Assembly: GCF_902497625.1 (NCBI RefSeq)
Contig: NZ_CABVGX010000008.1
Coordinates: 62,001-126,000, forward strand
Source: Pseudomonas fluorescens
GTDB lineage: Bacteria > Pseudomonadota > Gammaproteobacteria > Pseudomonadales > Pseudomonadaceae
DNA length: 64,000 nt
Direction: 5' to 3'
Part shown: positions 8,732-17,672 of the stretch, one piece after another
Position numbering within the stretch: position 1 is the stretch's first letter
How the letters are laid out: each line of letters starts with the position of its first letter
Notes under the pieces: generated by a model
The model's database searches: none
What the model was told of the DNA's origin: nothing
What the model saw: the letters and a program-made list of their open reading frames with translations, nothing else
Translations under genes and position numbers: made by a program

Positions 8732-9052
8732 CCAACCCGTGGTGAGGGGGCTTGCCCCCGTTGGACTGCGAAGCGGTCCCAAAATGGCTGCCGGGGTTTC
8801 GCGCGAACCTGTGGCGAGGGGGCTTGCCCCCGCTGGACTGCGAAGCGGTTCCAAAGTGGCTGCCGGGGTTTCGCGCGAACCTGTGGCGAGGGGGCTTGCC
8901 CCCGTTGGACTGCGAAGCGGTCCCAAAATGGCTGCTGCAGTTTCTTGAATAATTGGTTGACCGCTATCACGACTGCTTCGCAGCCGAACGGGGGCAAGCC
9001 CCCTCGCCACAGGTCGATAAAGCAAAGGTGGGCAAGCCCCCTCGCCACAGGG
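8732..9052. repeat. Second REP array, three 72-bp units plus inverted REP end
   Basis: Units start at 8732, 8804 and 8876, again 72 bases apart, and then run into a 3' segment (from 8945) nearly identical to the one after the first array (from 8518). The offset between the two 3' segments is 427, which equals 571 minus two units. The second copy therefore has three repeats instead of five. Further single REP cores (CCCCTCGCCACAGG) lie at about 8998-9050. Confidence 0.9.
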
Positions 9053-9874
9053 TCAATAAAACATTGACCGCGATTCCTCCAGGTCTCTACGCATCGCTTC
9101 GTGCTCCGCATCAATCTTCAGCTTCTTGAACGCCGGCACGCTGAACGCATCGATCCGCGCGAGGGGGTGATCGGTATTTTTGTGGCAATACAGGCTGGCG
9201 ATCTGGACCAGGTCAACGTAATCGACTCGCTCGGATTCGCGCTCGAAGTCCAGGTAAAGCCCCGGAACCTTCACCAGTTTTTCCGGAAAATCCCAAACCC
9301 GCAGCAATTTTTCACCGATCACTGGATGAATCTTGTCGATCACATGGTTCAAGCTGACCGGATCCGCCAGCAGCTCATTATGGTCTTCGGCGTAAGTCAG
9401 GATCGGCAGTACGCCAATCTGATGCACCAACCCACCGAGCGCCGCCTGGTCAGGCTTGAGGTCGGTATAGCGACGGCACAAGGCGTAACTCACGCCGGCA
9501 ATTTCCAGACTCTTGCGCCACACGTCGCGCATTTTATGTTCCACCACCTCGGAGCGTGCGTGGAATATCTGCTCCATCACCAGGCCGATCGCCAGATTGC
9601 TGCTGTAATTGACGCCCAGCCGCGTAATAGCGGTGTGCAGGTCGGTGACTTCCTGCGTGGCACGCAGTAGCGGGCTGTTGACGATTTTGATCAAGCGCGC
9701 TGAAAGCGCCGTATCCCGCCCGATCATTTTGCTCAGCGCGCTGACACTGATTTCCGGATCTTCCGCGGCCTTGCGAATCTGCAGGGCAACTTCCGGTAAC
9801 GTAGGCAGCACCAGGTCATCATTACTGATGGCCGCAACCAAATCCTGTTGGACTTTATCCGCCAGTTCGCTCAT
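9053..9874 (-). CDS. HDOD domain protein
   Basis: A 273-residue protein made almost entirely of an HDOD domain, a degenerate relative of HD phosphohydrolases found in bacterial signalling proteins. Visible features are LPTLPEVALQIRKAAEDPEISVSALSK-type N-terminal helices (about residues 24-50), DTALSARLIKIVNSPLL (about 55-71), and a core region (about 90-220) with LGGLVHQIG where an HD enzyme would carry its metal ligands. No catalytic HD pair stands out, so a regulatory or scaffold role is likelier than hydrolysis. It is a single gene, convergent with the REP region and with its start close to the 3' end of ygfZ. Confidence 0.88.
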   Translation of the reverse strand: MSELADKVQQDLVAAISNDDLVLPTLPEVALQIRKAAEDPEISVSALSKMIGRDTALSARLIKIVNSPLLRATQEVTDLHTAITRLGVNYSSNLAIGLVMEQIFHARSEVVEHKMRDVWRKSLEIAGVSYALCRRYTDLKPDQAALGGLVHQIGVLPILTYAEDHNELLADPVSLNHVIDKIHPVIGEKLLRVWDFPEKLVKVPGLYLDFERESERVDYVDLVQIASLYCHKNTDHPLARIDAFSVPAFKKLKIDAEHEAMRRDLEESRSMFY

Positions 9875-9907
9875 TTCGTATCTCTAGGGATTGCGGCAAG
9901 TGCTGCA

Positions 9908-10849
9908 TCAACGCTGGATTTCGCGATCGCGATTCAGGTCGTAAGGCAGGTCAAGCAACTGTAAAGCGGGCCCTTCGAGCGCGCGAAGGTGAATGTCACC
10001 ACCCTCTGCTGCTTCGGCTTGCAGCACCGCCAGGAGTTCAATATTTCGCTCCGCGTGCGCGGCGATCACCACTTCGCCGATGGAACTGCCGTGCGAGGGC
10101 GAAAACAGCGGGGTGCCCGGCTCGGGCAATTGATCAGCGGGCAGGCTCAGCCGATACAAACGGCGCTTGAGTTTGCCCAGGTATTGCATACGCGCGACGA
10201 TTTCCTGGCCGGTGTAGCAACCCTTTTTGAAGCTCACACCACCGACGGCTTGCAAATTGAGCATCTGCGGGATGAACATTTCGCGCGTCGCTGGCATCAC
10301 CTGACCGATCCCTGCGCGGATCTGACCCAGCAGCCACTGGTTCAGATCGGCGCTCGCCAGTGCCGCAGACAGCTTGCTTTTGACCGCATCGGCTTGATCA
10401 GCGGGCACCCAGAGTTCCGCACGGGCCGGCGAGACGCGCACGGCAATCAGGTTGTCGTGACGCGCAACGCTGTCAGTGTCTGCCGGCAGCTCAAGACCCA
10501 GACCTGCCAGGGTGCTATCGCCCTCAACGACGCCGAACCGAACCCACGCAGCGCTTTCATCGGTGAGCTTCGATTTGGAAAATACTGCGTATTTTTTCAG
10601 GTCCGCCAGCTGCGGCTCCAGCAACTCGGTGGCCATGGCCATCAGCACGCCGTCACCCTGCAAGAGGATGCGGAAACTCGATTGCATTCGGCCTTTCTGC
10701 GTGCAGCGCGCGCCGAGGCTGGCCCGATGTTCATTCAGGTAATCGAGGTTGCAGGTCAATTGCCCTTGCAGGAATTTGCCGGCATCGGCCCCGCGGACAG
10801 CGAGTACGCCTTCGTGAGACAGGGTGCAGAAAAAAGCAGAGTCGGCCAT
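9908..10849 (-). CDS. ygfZ: YgfZ/GcvT-like folate-binding protein
   Basis: YgfZ is a tetrahydrofolate-binding protein that helps make or repair certain Fe-S enzymes, including the tRNA thiotransferase MiaB. The 313-residue protein shows the family signature KGCYTGQEIVARMQYLGK near residue 215, with the conserved Cys, and the N-terminal HEGVLAVRGADAGKFLQGQL segment. It is divergent from sdhE. This neighbourhood with sdhE and nadB is conserved in Pseudomonas, as I recall it, which fits shared roles in flavin or Fe-S enzyme maturation. Confidence 0.93.
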   Translation of the reverse strand: MADSAFFCTLSHEGVLAVRGADAGKFLQGQLTCNLDYLNEHRASLGARCTQKGRMQSSFRILLQGDGVLMAMATELLEPQLADLKKYAVFSKSKLTDESAAWVRFGVVEGDSTLAGLGLELPADTDSVARHDNLIAVRVSPARAELWVPADQADAVKSKLSAALASADLNQWLLGQIRAGIGQVMPATREMFIPQMLNLQAVGGVSFKKGCYTGQEIVARMQYLGKLKRRLYRLSLPADQLPEPGTPLFSPSHGSSIGEVVIAAHAERNIELLAVLQAEAAEGGDIHLRALEGPALQLLDLPYDLNRDREIQR

Positions 10850-10997
10850 GGGTCATCGCAGGGTAAAGAGTCTGGGGCACATCATAAGGGTGTACCCATG
10901 AAATGGGTAGTTTCCAAAGGTAGGTGATGCCCGACCAAAGCCGACTGTTCGAGGGCGTCCGGGACTGTATACTTGCCGCCTATTTGAGGAGCGCTCC

Positions 10998-11252
10998 ATG
11001 GTCGAAGATGTTGAACTGAATCGCCTCTACTGGCACAGCCGCCGCGGCATGCTTGAGCTTGACGTATTGCTGGTGCCGTTTGTCAAAGAGGTCTATCCGC
11101 ACCTCAATCAGGTTGATCGCGACTGCTATGTCCGTCTGCTCGAATGCGAAGATCAGGACATGTTCGGCTGGTTCATGGAGCGCGCCGAATCGGAAGATCC
11201 GGAGCTTCAGCGCATGGTTCGGATGATCCTGGACCGTGTTCAGCCCAAGTAA
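10998..11252 (+). CDS. sdhE: FAD assembly factor SdhE
   Basis: SdhE (YgfY) promotes covalent FAD attachment to SdhA of succinate dehydrogenase and to fumarate reductase. The 84-residue length is typical. The diagnostic RGxxE motif is present as [14 protein letters not shown] near residues 12-25, and the C-terminal helix [11 protein letters not shown] matches the family. GGAGCG precedes the ATG. The next gene starts inside its 3' end. Confidence 0.95.
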   Translation: MVEDVELNRLYWHSRRGMLELDVLLVPFVKEVYPHLNQVDRDCYVRLLECEDQDMFGWFMERAESEDPELQRMVRMILDRVQPK

Positions 11253-11688
11253 TGCATTTGAATGCCGTTGGCATGCCTCGCGGCAGTTGCTGGCGGTGTA
11301 TCTCCTGGCCCAGCTGTCCGCGCTGGGTGCGCTGGTTCTTCTATCGATTCCCGTCTGGGCAACTGTGCTCGGCATTTGCGCCTGCCTGGCGCATGGCGCG
11401 TGGATCCTGCCGCGCCAGATCTTGCTGACTCATCTCAAGGCCTTCACAGGGCTGCGGCGCGATGGCGATGGCTGGCAGTTATGGAGCAGGGCTTCCGGTT
11501 GGCAGCCTGTGCAGCTGAGGCCAGACAGCCTGGCCCTGCCATTGATTGTAGTGCTGCGTTTTCGGCTGAAGGGCGAGCGGCGGACCCGCTCCATCTGCGT
11601 GCCGCGCGATTCGCAGTCGGCGGATTTGCACCGTCGCTTGCGAGTTCGGCTCACGTTCAGCCGGCGTAGGTGGGCGGCACCAGAATAG
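11236..11688 (+). CDS. YgfX-family membrane protein (CptA-like)
   Basis: A 150-residue protein starting at GTG 11236, overlapping sdhE by 17 bases. Two adjacent membrane helices are clear (about residues 17-37 and 39-58), followed by a basic, Arg-rich soluble tail. In E. coli the neighbour of sdhE is ygfX (cptA), an inner-membrane protein once described as a toxin affecting FtsZ and MreB; position, topology and size agree with that family. The toxin role is disputed and not visible here. Its last 32 bases overlap the end of nadB on the other strand. Confidence 0.8.
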   Translation: MFSPSNAFECRWHASRQLLAVYLLAQLSALGALVLLSIPVWATVLGICACLAHGAWILPRQILLTHLKAFTGLRRDGDGWQLWSRASGWQPVQLRPDSLALPLIVVLRFRLKGERRTRSICVPRDSQSADLHRRLRVRLTFSRRRWAAPE

Positions 11689-13273
11689 TGTCGAGCGCCT
11701 CGGGCAGCATCTGCGGGTAGTCCAGCGTGTAGTGCAGACCCCGGGATTCCTTGCGTTCCATGGCCGACAGAATCATCAATTCGGCGACCTGAGCCAGGTT
11801 GCGCAGCTCGATCAAATCCCGGCTCACTTTATAGTTGCTGTAGAACTCGTCGATCTCATCCAGCAGCAGGCGCACGCGATGTTGTGCCCGTTGCAAACGC
11901 TTGTTGGTGCGCACGATGCCCACGTAGTCCCACATGAACCGCCGCAATTCATCCCAGTTGTGCGCAATGATCACGTCTTCGTCCGAATCGGTAACCTGGC
12001 TCGCATCCCAGACTGGCAGCGCGACGGGCGTTGCGATCTGCGGCAATTGCTCAAGTATGTCGGCTGCCGCGGAACGGGCGTAGACGAAACATTCCAGCAG
12101 CGAGTTGCTGGCCATTCGGTTTGCACCGTGCAAACCAGTGAAGCTGGTCTCACCGATGGCGTAGAGGCCAGGCACATCAGTGCGGCCCTGCTGGTTCACC
12201 ATCACCCCGCCGCAGGTGTAATGGGCCGCTGGAACCACCGGAATGGGTTGTCTGGTGATGTCGATGGAAAATTCGAGGCAGCGTTCATACACCGTCGGGA
12301 AGTGCGTCTTGATGAAGTCTTCAGGTTTGTGGCTGATGTCCAGGTAAACACAGTCGATGCCGAGGCGCTTCATTTCATGGTCGATCGCGCGGGCGACGAT
12401 ATCGCGGGGTGCGAGCTCGGCACGCGAGTCGAAACGCTGCATGAAGCGTTCGCCGTTGGGCAGCTTCAAATGCGCGCCTTCCCCGCGCAAGGCTTCGGTC
12501 ACCAGAAAACTCTTGGCCTGAGGGTGATACAGGCAAGTAGGGTGGAACTGATTGAATTCCAGATTCGCCACTCGGCAGCCCGAGCGCCAGGCCATGGCGA
12601 TGCCATCACCGCATGCGCCATCGGGATTGCTGGTATAGAGATAGACCTTGGCGGCGCCGCCGGAGGCGAGGATGACGAATCGGGCACCGTAGGTGTCCAC
12701 CTCGCCAGTGCCGCGATTGAGAACGTAGGCGCCAAGACAACGCTCGCCTTCCATGCCCAGTCGTTTTTCGGTGATCAGGTCGACAGCAACCCGCTGTTCC
12801 AGCAGCTCTATGTTAGGACGCTGTTTTGCCTTGTCGAGCAAGGTTTTGAAGATTGCCGCGCCCGTGGCATCGGCGGCGTGAATAATGCGCCGGTGACTGT
12901 GACCGCCCTCACGGGTCAGGTGAAACTCGAATCCGCCGTCCTCGGTGCCGGACTGTTCATCACGGGTGAAAGGCACCCCCTGGTCGATGAGCCACTGAAT
13001 CGCTTCCTTACTGTGCTCGACCGTGAAACGTACGGCCTCTTCGTGGCACAGACCTGCGCCGGCGTTCAGGGTGTCATCGACGTGGGATTCCACGGTGTCA
13101 GTATCGTCAAGGACGGCGGCAACTCCGCCCTGCGCCCAGAACGTCGAGCCATTGGCGAGGTCGCCCTTGCTCAGTACTGCGATGCGCAAATGACCCGGCA
13201 AGGTCAGCGCGAGGCTCAAGCCGGCAGCGCCGCTGCCTATTACCAGGACATCGTGTTGGAACTGTTGGCTCAT
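11657..13273 (-). CDS. nadB: L-aspartate oxidase
   Basis: NadB oxidises L-aspartate to iminoaspartate, the first step of de novo NAD synthesis, in the cytoplasm with FAD. The 538-residue protein starts with the dinucleotide-binding [13 protein letters not shown] (about residues 11-23). It has [13 protein letters not shown] near residue 42, the histidine-rich [14 protein letters not shown] near residue 120, GASGGAAK-type [19 protein letters not shown] near residue 205, and [20 protein letters not shown] near residue 355, all typical of the SdhA/NadB family. It is convergent with the ygfX-like gene and divergent from algU. Confidence 0.96.
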   Translation of the reverse strand: MSQQFQHDVLVIGSGAAGLSLALTLPGHLRIAVLSKGDLANGSTFWAQGGVAAVLDDTDTVESHVDDTLNAGAGLCHEEAVRFTVEHSKEAIQWLIDQGVPFTRDEQSGTEDGGFEFHLTREGGHSHRRIIHAADATGAAIFKTLLDKAKQRPNIELLEQRVAVDLITEKRLGMEGERCLGAYVLNRGTGEVDTYGARFVILASGGAAKVYLYTSNPDGACGDGIAMAWRSGCRVANLEFNQFHPTCLYHPQAKSFLVTEALRGEGAHLKLPNGERFMQRFDSRAELAPRDIVARAIDHEMKRLGIDCVYLDISHKPEDFIKTHFPTVYERCLEFSIDITRQPIPVVPAAHYTCGGVMVNQQGRTDVPGLYAIGETSFTGLHGANRMASNSLLECFVYARSAAADILEQLPQIATPVALPVWDASQVTDSDEDVIIAHNWDELRRFMWDYVGIVRTNKRLQRAQHRVRLLLDEIDEFYSNYKVSRDLIELRNLAQVAELMILSAMERKESRGLHYTLDYPQMLPEALDTILVPPTYAG

Positions 13274-13551
13274 TTCGAAATTCCGCTCAAAGCGACCCGA
13301 ATCCGGGTTGGCGCACGACTAATGTAACGGCTTGGCAACGCAACCACACAGCCCACTAGTATATAGAGGGGGGGAGCGGCACAATAGCCGGGCACATATG
13401 GCAATGTGAAACTACGATGAACTGAAAATGGTCGACGCTTCGTCGGATGCTTTTTCAGCCGATTCGGCGACACGGCGACTGTATCGTGGATTTAACACTG
13501 ATTTCCGCTCAAGGTTGCACACTGTAGCGCGGACACGGCTAGAAATATTTG

Positions 13552-13578
13552 GAACTTTTGCCAAAGGCCCAAGATCAA
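13552..13578 (+). promoter_or_regulatory. Candidate upstream AlgU-type promoter
   Basis: GAACTT at 13552-13557 is followed by 16 bases and ATCAA at 13574-13578. The -35 matches the AlgU/RpoE consensus, but the -10 is weak (consensus TCTGA). Its -35 and spacer resemble the proximal promoter at 13747 (both read GAACTTTTG then AAGGCCC or AAGCCCG), which hints at duplicated autoregulatory promoters. Confidence 0.4.
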
Positions 13579-13746
13579 TAGACCGTTGCCTGAATCAAGG
13601 GACAGCATCGGGTTTACGTGCGGGGTTGTGATTTGATCCTCGCCGCCGATCCGATGACAAGATTATTCGCGCAGTCGGATTGTTCCGAGCTGCGCTTTTC
13701 GTGCGTGCCAAAACAGAGCCCGCAGGAAACTTGCTTGGAAGGGGGA

Positions 13747-13773
13747 GAACTTTTGCGAAAAGCCCGAGTCTAT
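13747..13773 (+). promoter_or_regulatory. AlgU-dependent autoregulatory promoter
   Basis: GAACTT (13747-13752), a 16-base spacer and TCTAT (13769-13773) fit the AlgU/sigma-E consensus GAACTT-N16-TCTGA closely. It ends 59 bases before the algU start. AlgU is known to transcribe its own operon in Pseudomonas, so this is the most likely main stress promoter. Confidence 0.75.
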
Positions 13774-13832
13774 GTTTGCAAGTCTGGTCGTTTAGTTATG
13801 CAAGCCTCCTCCGAGCTTATCGAGGAGAGTTC

Positions 13833-14414
13833 ATGCTAACCCAGGAAGAGGATCAGCAGCTGGTTGAACGCGTGCAGCGCGGTGACAAGCGAGCTTTCGA
13901 TCTGCTAGTGCTGAAATACCAGCACAAAATTCTCGGGTTGATCGTGCGTTTTGTGCACGACACCCATGAAGCCCAGGATGTGGCGCAGGAAGCCTTTATC
14001 AAGGCGTATCGTGCGCTGGGAAATTTTCGCGGAGACAGCGCGTTTTACACGTGGCTCTACCGCATCGCCATCAACACGGCGAAAAACTATCTGGTTTCAC
14101 GCGGCCGCCGGCCGCCGGATAGTGATGTCAGTTCTGAAGACGCGGAATTTTATGATGGCGATCATGGCCTCAAGGATCTCGAATCGCCAGAACGTGCATT
14201 ACTGCGGGATGAGATCGAAGGAACTGTCCATCGAACCATCCAGCAACTGCCAGAAGATTTGCGTACGGCCTTAACTTTACGTGAATTTGATGGTCTGAGT
14301 TACGAGGACATTGCGAGCGTCATGCAATGTCCGGTGGGTACCGTGCGCTCCCGGATTTTCCGCGCTCGGGAGGCCATCGATAAAGCCCTGCAACCGTTGT
14401 TGCAGGAAAACTGA
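13833..14414 (+). CDS. algU: RNA polymerase ECF sigma factor AlgU (AlgT/RpoE)
   Basis: AlgU drives the envelope-stress regulon and, in mucoid strains, alginate synthesis. The 193-residue length equals that of the P. aeruginosa protein. Region 2 (DLLVLKYQHKILGLIVRFV, then DAQDVAQEAF-like EAQDVAQEAFIKAYRAL) spans about residues 25-95. Region 4 (LPEDLRTALTLREFDGLSY through MQCPVGTVRSRIFRARE) spans about 130-185. The ATG at 13833 follows GAGGAGAGTTC; longer frames begin in the untranslated leader. MucA, encoded next, is its anti-sigma factor. Confidence 0.98.
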   Translation: MLTQEEDQQLVERVQRGDKRAFDLLVLKYQHKILGLIVRFVHDTHEAQDVAQEAFIKAYRALGNFRGDSAFYTWLYRIAINTAKNYLVSRGRRPPDSDVSSEDAEFYDGDHGLKDLESPERALLRDEIEGTVHRTIQQLPEDLRTALTLREFDGLSYEDIASVMQCPVGTVRSRIFRAREAIDKALQPLLQEN

Positions 14415-14444
14415 GACAGCGGCGATAGCCAAGAGAGGAACGCC

Positions 14445-15032
14445 ATGAGTCGTGAAGCCCTGCAGGAATCGCTGTCCGCAGTGATGGATAACGAAGCGGA
14501 CGAACTGGAACTGCGTCGAGTGCTTAATGCCTTTGACGATGTTGAAACCCGTGAAACGTGGGCTCGTTATCAAATCGCTCGGGCAGTAATGCACAAGGAC
14601 TTGCTGCTTCCACGTCTGGACATTGCTGCGGCAGTTTCTGCTGCGCTTGCCGACGAAGCCGTACCGGCAAAAGCCACCCGTGGTCCATGGCGTAGCCTGG
14701 GTCGTCTGGCAGTTGCTGCCTCGGTGACCGTTGCTGTTTTGGCTGGTGTTCGTCTGTACAACCAGGATGAGATCGCGGGTGTCGAGCTTGCTCAGCAGTC
14801 CACTCAACCAGGTCTTGCCACTCCGCAGGTAAAAGGCCCGGCAGTACTGGCTGGCTACAGCGAGAGTTCGGAAGCCACTGGCCCTATGGCCAACGGCGTT
14901 CTGCAAGGGCAGCCGGGCTGGCATGATCAGCGTCTGCCGAGCTATCTGCGTCAGCATGCGCAACAGGCTGCGCTGAAAGGTACCGAGAGCGCTCTGCCTT
15001 ACGCCCGCGCTGCAAGCCTGGAAAACCGTTAA
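14445..15032 (+). CDS. mucA: Anti-sigma factor MucA
   Basis: MucA is a single-pass inner-membrane protein that holds AlgU inactive until regulated proteolysis by AlgW/DegS-type and MucP proteases. Of its 195 residues, the N-terminal ~75 form the RseA-type AlgU-binding domain (EALQESLSAVMDNEADELEL). A membrane helix follows at about residues 87-103 (LAVAASVTVAVLAGVRL), and the remainder is periplasmic. The frame is intact, with no sign of the truncations seen in mucoid isolates. It lies 30 bases after algU, with GAGAGG before the ATG. Confidence 0.97.
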   Translation: MSREALQESLSAVMDNEADELELRRVLNAFDDVETRETWARYQIARAVMHKDLLLPRLDIAAAVSAALADEAVPAKATRGPWRSLGRLAVAASVTVAVLAGVRLYNQDEIAGVELAQQSTQPGLATPQVKGPAVLAGYSESSEATGPMANGVLQGQPGWHDQRLPSYLRQHAQQAALKGTESALPYARAASLENR

Positions 15033-15040
15033 GGAGGATC

Positions 15041-16000
15041 ATGCGCGCCATACCTCTACTTACGCTTCTGCTCGGTGGCTGGTTCGTTGTTCCAGCCCAT
15101 GCCGACGAAGCTCAGGACTGGTTGACTCGTCTTGGTCACGCCGAGCAAGAGCAAAGCTTTCAAGGCACCTTCGTTTACGAGCGTAGTGGCAGTTTCTCAA
15201 CCCACAACATCTGGCATCGTGTTCAAGGTGGCAAGGTCAGCGAGCGTTTGCTCCAGCTCGATGGATCTGCGCAGGAAGTCGTACGCATTGACGGACTCAC
15301 TCAATGTGTCAGCGGCACCCTGATCGCCGGCCTCGGGGATTCTCCCAGCGCTGCAGCCCGGGCGCTCGATCCCAAAAAACTCAAAAACTGGTATGACCTC
15401 GCTGTCATCGGCAAATCCCGCGTGGCCGGTCGCCCGGCAGTCATCATTGCACTGACGCCGAGGGATCAGCATCGTTATGGCTTTGAGTTACACCTGGATA
15501 AAGAAACCGGTCTGCCCCTCAAGTCATTGTTGCTGAATGACAAAGGGCAGTTGCTGGAGCGGTTCCAGTTCACTCGACTCGAGACAGCGGGTGTGCCTTC
15601 CGAGAAGGATTTGCGTCCGGGGGCCGATTGCAAGGCGGTTGCCATCAATACCAGCAAGGCGTCGGCGGAGAAAGTCGCGCAAGCCTGGCGTTCAGACTGG
15701 CTGCCCCCTGGCTTCGAGCTGATTAACAGCACTGCCCACAAGGATGCGTCGACCAAGGCTCAGGTCAACAGTTTGATGTATGACGATGGCCTGGCCCGGT
15801 TCTCGGTGTTTCTTGAACCGTTGAATGGTGCCACCGTTACCGATACCCGCACTCAGTTGGGGCCTACGGTTGCGGTCTCTCGGCGTCTGACGACCCCGCA
15901 AGGCGAAATGATGGTGACCGTCGTTGGTGAAATACCGGTCGGTACCGCTGAGCGTATTGCGTTGTCCATGCGTAAAGATGCTGCCACCACCACGCAGTGA
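15041..16000 (+). CDS. mucB: Sigma-E factor regulatory protein MucB (RseB family)
   Basis: MucB is a periplasmic protein that binds the C-terminal part of MucA and shields it from proteolysis until envelope stress. The 319-residue protein has a Sec signal peptide (hydrophobic LLTLLLGGWFVVPAHA, cleavage after AHA near residue 21), an N-terminal LolA-like domain (FQGTFVYERSG near residue 39) and a C-terminal RseB domain. AAGGAGG lies just upstream and the gap to mucA is 8 bases. A strong terminator follows 60 bases after its stop, so this operon appears to end here. Confidence 0.96.
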   Translation: MRAIPLLTLLLGGWFVVPAHADEAQDWLTRLGHAEQEQSFQGTFVYERSGSFSTHNIWHRVQGGKVSERLLQLDGSAQEVVRIDGLTQCVSGTLIAGLGDSPSAAARALDPKKLKNWYDLAVIGKSRVAGRPAVIIALTPRDQHRYGFELHLDKETGLPLKSLLLNDKGQLLERFQFTRLETAGVPSEKDLRPGADCKAVAINTSKASAEKVAQAWRSDWLPPGFELINSTAHKDASTKAQVNSLMYDDGLARFSVFLEPLNGATVTDTRTQLGPTVAVSRRLTTPQGEMMVTVVGEIPVGTAERIALSMRKDAATTTQ

Positions 16001-16060
16001 GTCGATATCGAAATGTTTGGTGAGCATTTCAGTTTGCAAATCCCACCCAATTTTCTTATA

Positions 16061-16094
16061 GGTCAGAGCCTCTCGGCTCTGGCCTTGTTTTTTG
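16061..16094 (+). terminator. Rho-independent terminator between mucB and mucD
   Basis: A 10-base stem (GGTCAGAGCC / GGCTCTGGCC, one G-T pair) with loop TCTC is followed by TTGTTTTTTG. It separates algU-mucA-mucB from mucD. Confidence 0.85.
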
Positions 16095-16178
16095 TTCCCG
16101 GAACAAAAATACCGGCGTATCGTTCCGGTGTTCCTTTGCTCCATATCGCTCAACCCTGCTCGTCGTAACGGGAGCCGT

Positions 16179-17606
16179 ATGTCGATAACACGCTTGAAAT
16201 CTTACCTTTCCATCTTTGCCACTGTGCTGGTGCTCGGTCAGGCGGTCGCTGTCCAAGCGGTCGAACTGCCAGACTTCACGCAACTGGTCGAACAGGCCTC
16301 CCCTGCAGTGGTCAACATCAGTACCACGCAGAAACTTCCGGACCGCAAGGTCAATCAGCAGATGCCCGATCTTGAAGGCTTGCCGCCAATGCTGCGCGAG
16401 TTCTTCGAACGAGGCATGCCGCCGCAATCCCGCTCGCCTCGTGGCGATCGTCAGCGCGAAGCTCAATCCCTGGGATCGGGTTTCATCATCTCGCCAGACG
16501 GCTATATTCTGACCAATAACCATGTGATCGCCGACGCCGACGAAATTCTCGTCCGTCTGGCCGATCGCAGCGAATTGAAAGCCAAACTGGTAGGCACTGA
16601 CCCGCGTTCCGATGTGGCATTGCTGAAAATCGAAGGCAAAGACCTGCCGGTGCTCAAGCTCGGCAAATCCCAGGACCTCAAGGCCGGGCAGTGGGTTGTG
16701 GCAATCGGCTCTCCGTTTGGTTTCGACCATACCGTGACTCAAGGCATCGTCAGTGCCATTGGTCGCAGTCTGCCTAACGAAAACTACGTGCCGTTCATTC
16801 AGACAGACGTACCGATCAACCCGGGCAACTCCGGTGGTCCGCTGTTTAACCTGGCGGGCGAAGTGGTCGGCATCAACTCGCAGATCTACACCCGTTCCGG
16901 CGGCTTCATGGGCGTTTCGTTCGCGATCCCTATCGATGTCGCGCTGGATGTTTCCAATCAGTTGAAAACGGGTGGCAAGGTCAGCCGCGGCTGGTTGGGC
17001 GTTGTGATCCAGGAAGTCAGCAAGGACCTGGCCGAGTCATTCGGGCTGGATAAGCCGGCCGGTGCACTGGTTGCGCAAATTCAGGACGACGGGCCGGCGG
17101 CCAAAGGTGGTCTGCAAGTCGGGGACGTGATCCTGAGCATGAATGGTCAGGCGATCGTCATGTCCGCTGATCTTCCTCACCTCGTTGGCGCACTCAAGGC
17201 AGGCTCGAAAGCCAATCTGGAAGTGATCCGTGAAGGCAAGCGCAAGAATGTCGAGCTGACGGTTGGCACAATTCCCGAAGATGGCGACGACCAGAGTTCG
17301 TTGGCCAAATCCGGTGCCGAGCGTAGCAGTAATCGGTTGGGCGTTGCGGTGGCCGAGCTGACCGACGAACAGAAGAAAACCTACGACCTGAAAGGCGGCG
17401 TGGTCATCAAGGAAGTGCAGGACGGTCCTGCTTCCCAGATTGGCCTGCAGCCCGGCGACGTGATCACTCACCTGAACAACCAGGCGATTGGCTCTCCCAA
17501 GGAGTTCACCGACATCGCCAAGGCGTTGCCGAAGAACCGCTCGGTGTCAATGCGGGTTCTGCGTCAGGGTCGGGCCAGCTTCATCACCTTCAAGCTGGCT
17601 GAATAG
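16179..17606 (+). CDS. mucD: Periplasmic serine protease MucD (DegP/HtrA family)
   Basis: MucD degrades misfolded envelope proteins and lowers AlgU activation. The 475-residue protein has a signal peptide (about residues 1-27, ending AVAVQA) and a trypsin-like domain with His115 (TNNHVIAD), Asp145 (RSDVALLKI) and Ser218 (NPGNSGGPLF). Two PDZ domains follow (about 265-350 and 385-470; RGWLGV and NRLGVAV mark their starts). The ATG at 16179 follows GGGAG; a start 87 bases earlier would lie in the terminator. MucC, which separates mucB and mucD in P. aeruginosa, is absent. Confidence 0.96.
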   Translation: MSITRLKSYLSIFATVLVLGQAVAVQAVELPDFTQLVEQASPAVVNISTTQKLPDRKVNQQMPDLEGLPPMLREFFERGMPPQSRSPRGDRQREAQSLGSGFIISPDGYILTNNHVIADADEILVRLADRSELKAKLVGTDPRSDVALLKIEGKDLPVLKLGKSQDLKAGQWVVAIGSPFGFDHTVTQGIVSAIGRSLPNENYVPFIQTDVPINPGNSGGPLFNLAGEVVGINSQIYTRSGGFMGVSFAIPIDVALDVSNQLKTGGKVSRGWLGVVIQEVSKDLAESFGLDKPAGALVAQIQDDGPAAKGGLQVGDVILSMNGQAIVMSADLPHLVGALKAGSKANLEVIREGKRKNVELTVGTIPEDGDDQSSLAKSGAERSSNRLGVAVAELTDEQKKTYDLKGGVVIKEVQDGPASQIGLQPGDVITHLNNQAIGSPKEFTDIAKALPKNRSVSMRVLRQGRASFITFKLAE

Positions 17607-17623
17607 TCCGGTTGAAAGCTGAA

Positions 17624-17655
17624 TAAAAAACCGCCTCGATTGAGGCGGTTTTTTT
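17624..17655. terminator. Bidirectional terminator between mucD and the M48 protease gene
   Basis: AAAAAACCGCCTC-GATT-GAGGCGGTTTTTTT is a perfect stem with A- and T-tracts on both sides, placed between two convergent genes. It can serve both strands. Confidence 0.9.
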
Positions 17656-17672
17656 GTGTCTGCGCAAAAGCG

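Larger units (their letters stand above)
13274..13832. other. nadB/algU divergent intergenic region
   Basis: This 559-base gap shows no credible coding frame. It carries two extracytoplasmic-function sigma-type promoter patterns facing algU, listed separately. Open frames reading into algU from upstream (from 13618 or 13680) have atypical codon use and no ribosome site. Confidence 0.6.

Noticed and set aside
11732..13327. 531-codon plus-strand frame opposite nadB
   Set aside because: Antisense shadow of a clear L-aspartate oxidase; no recognisable domain.
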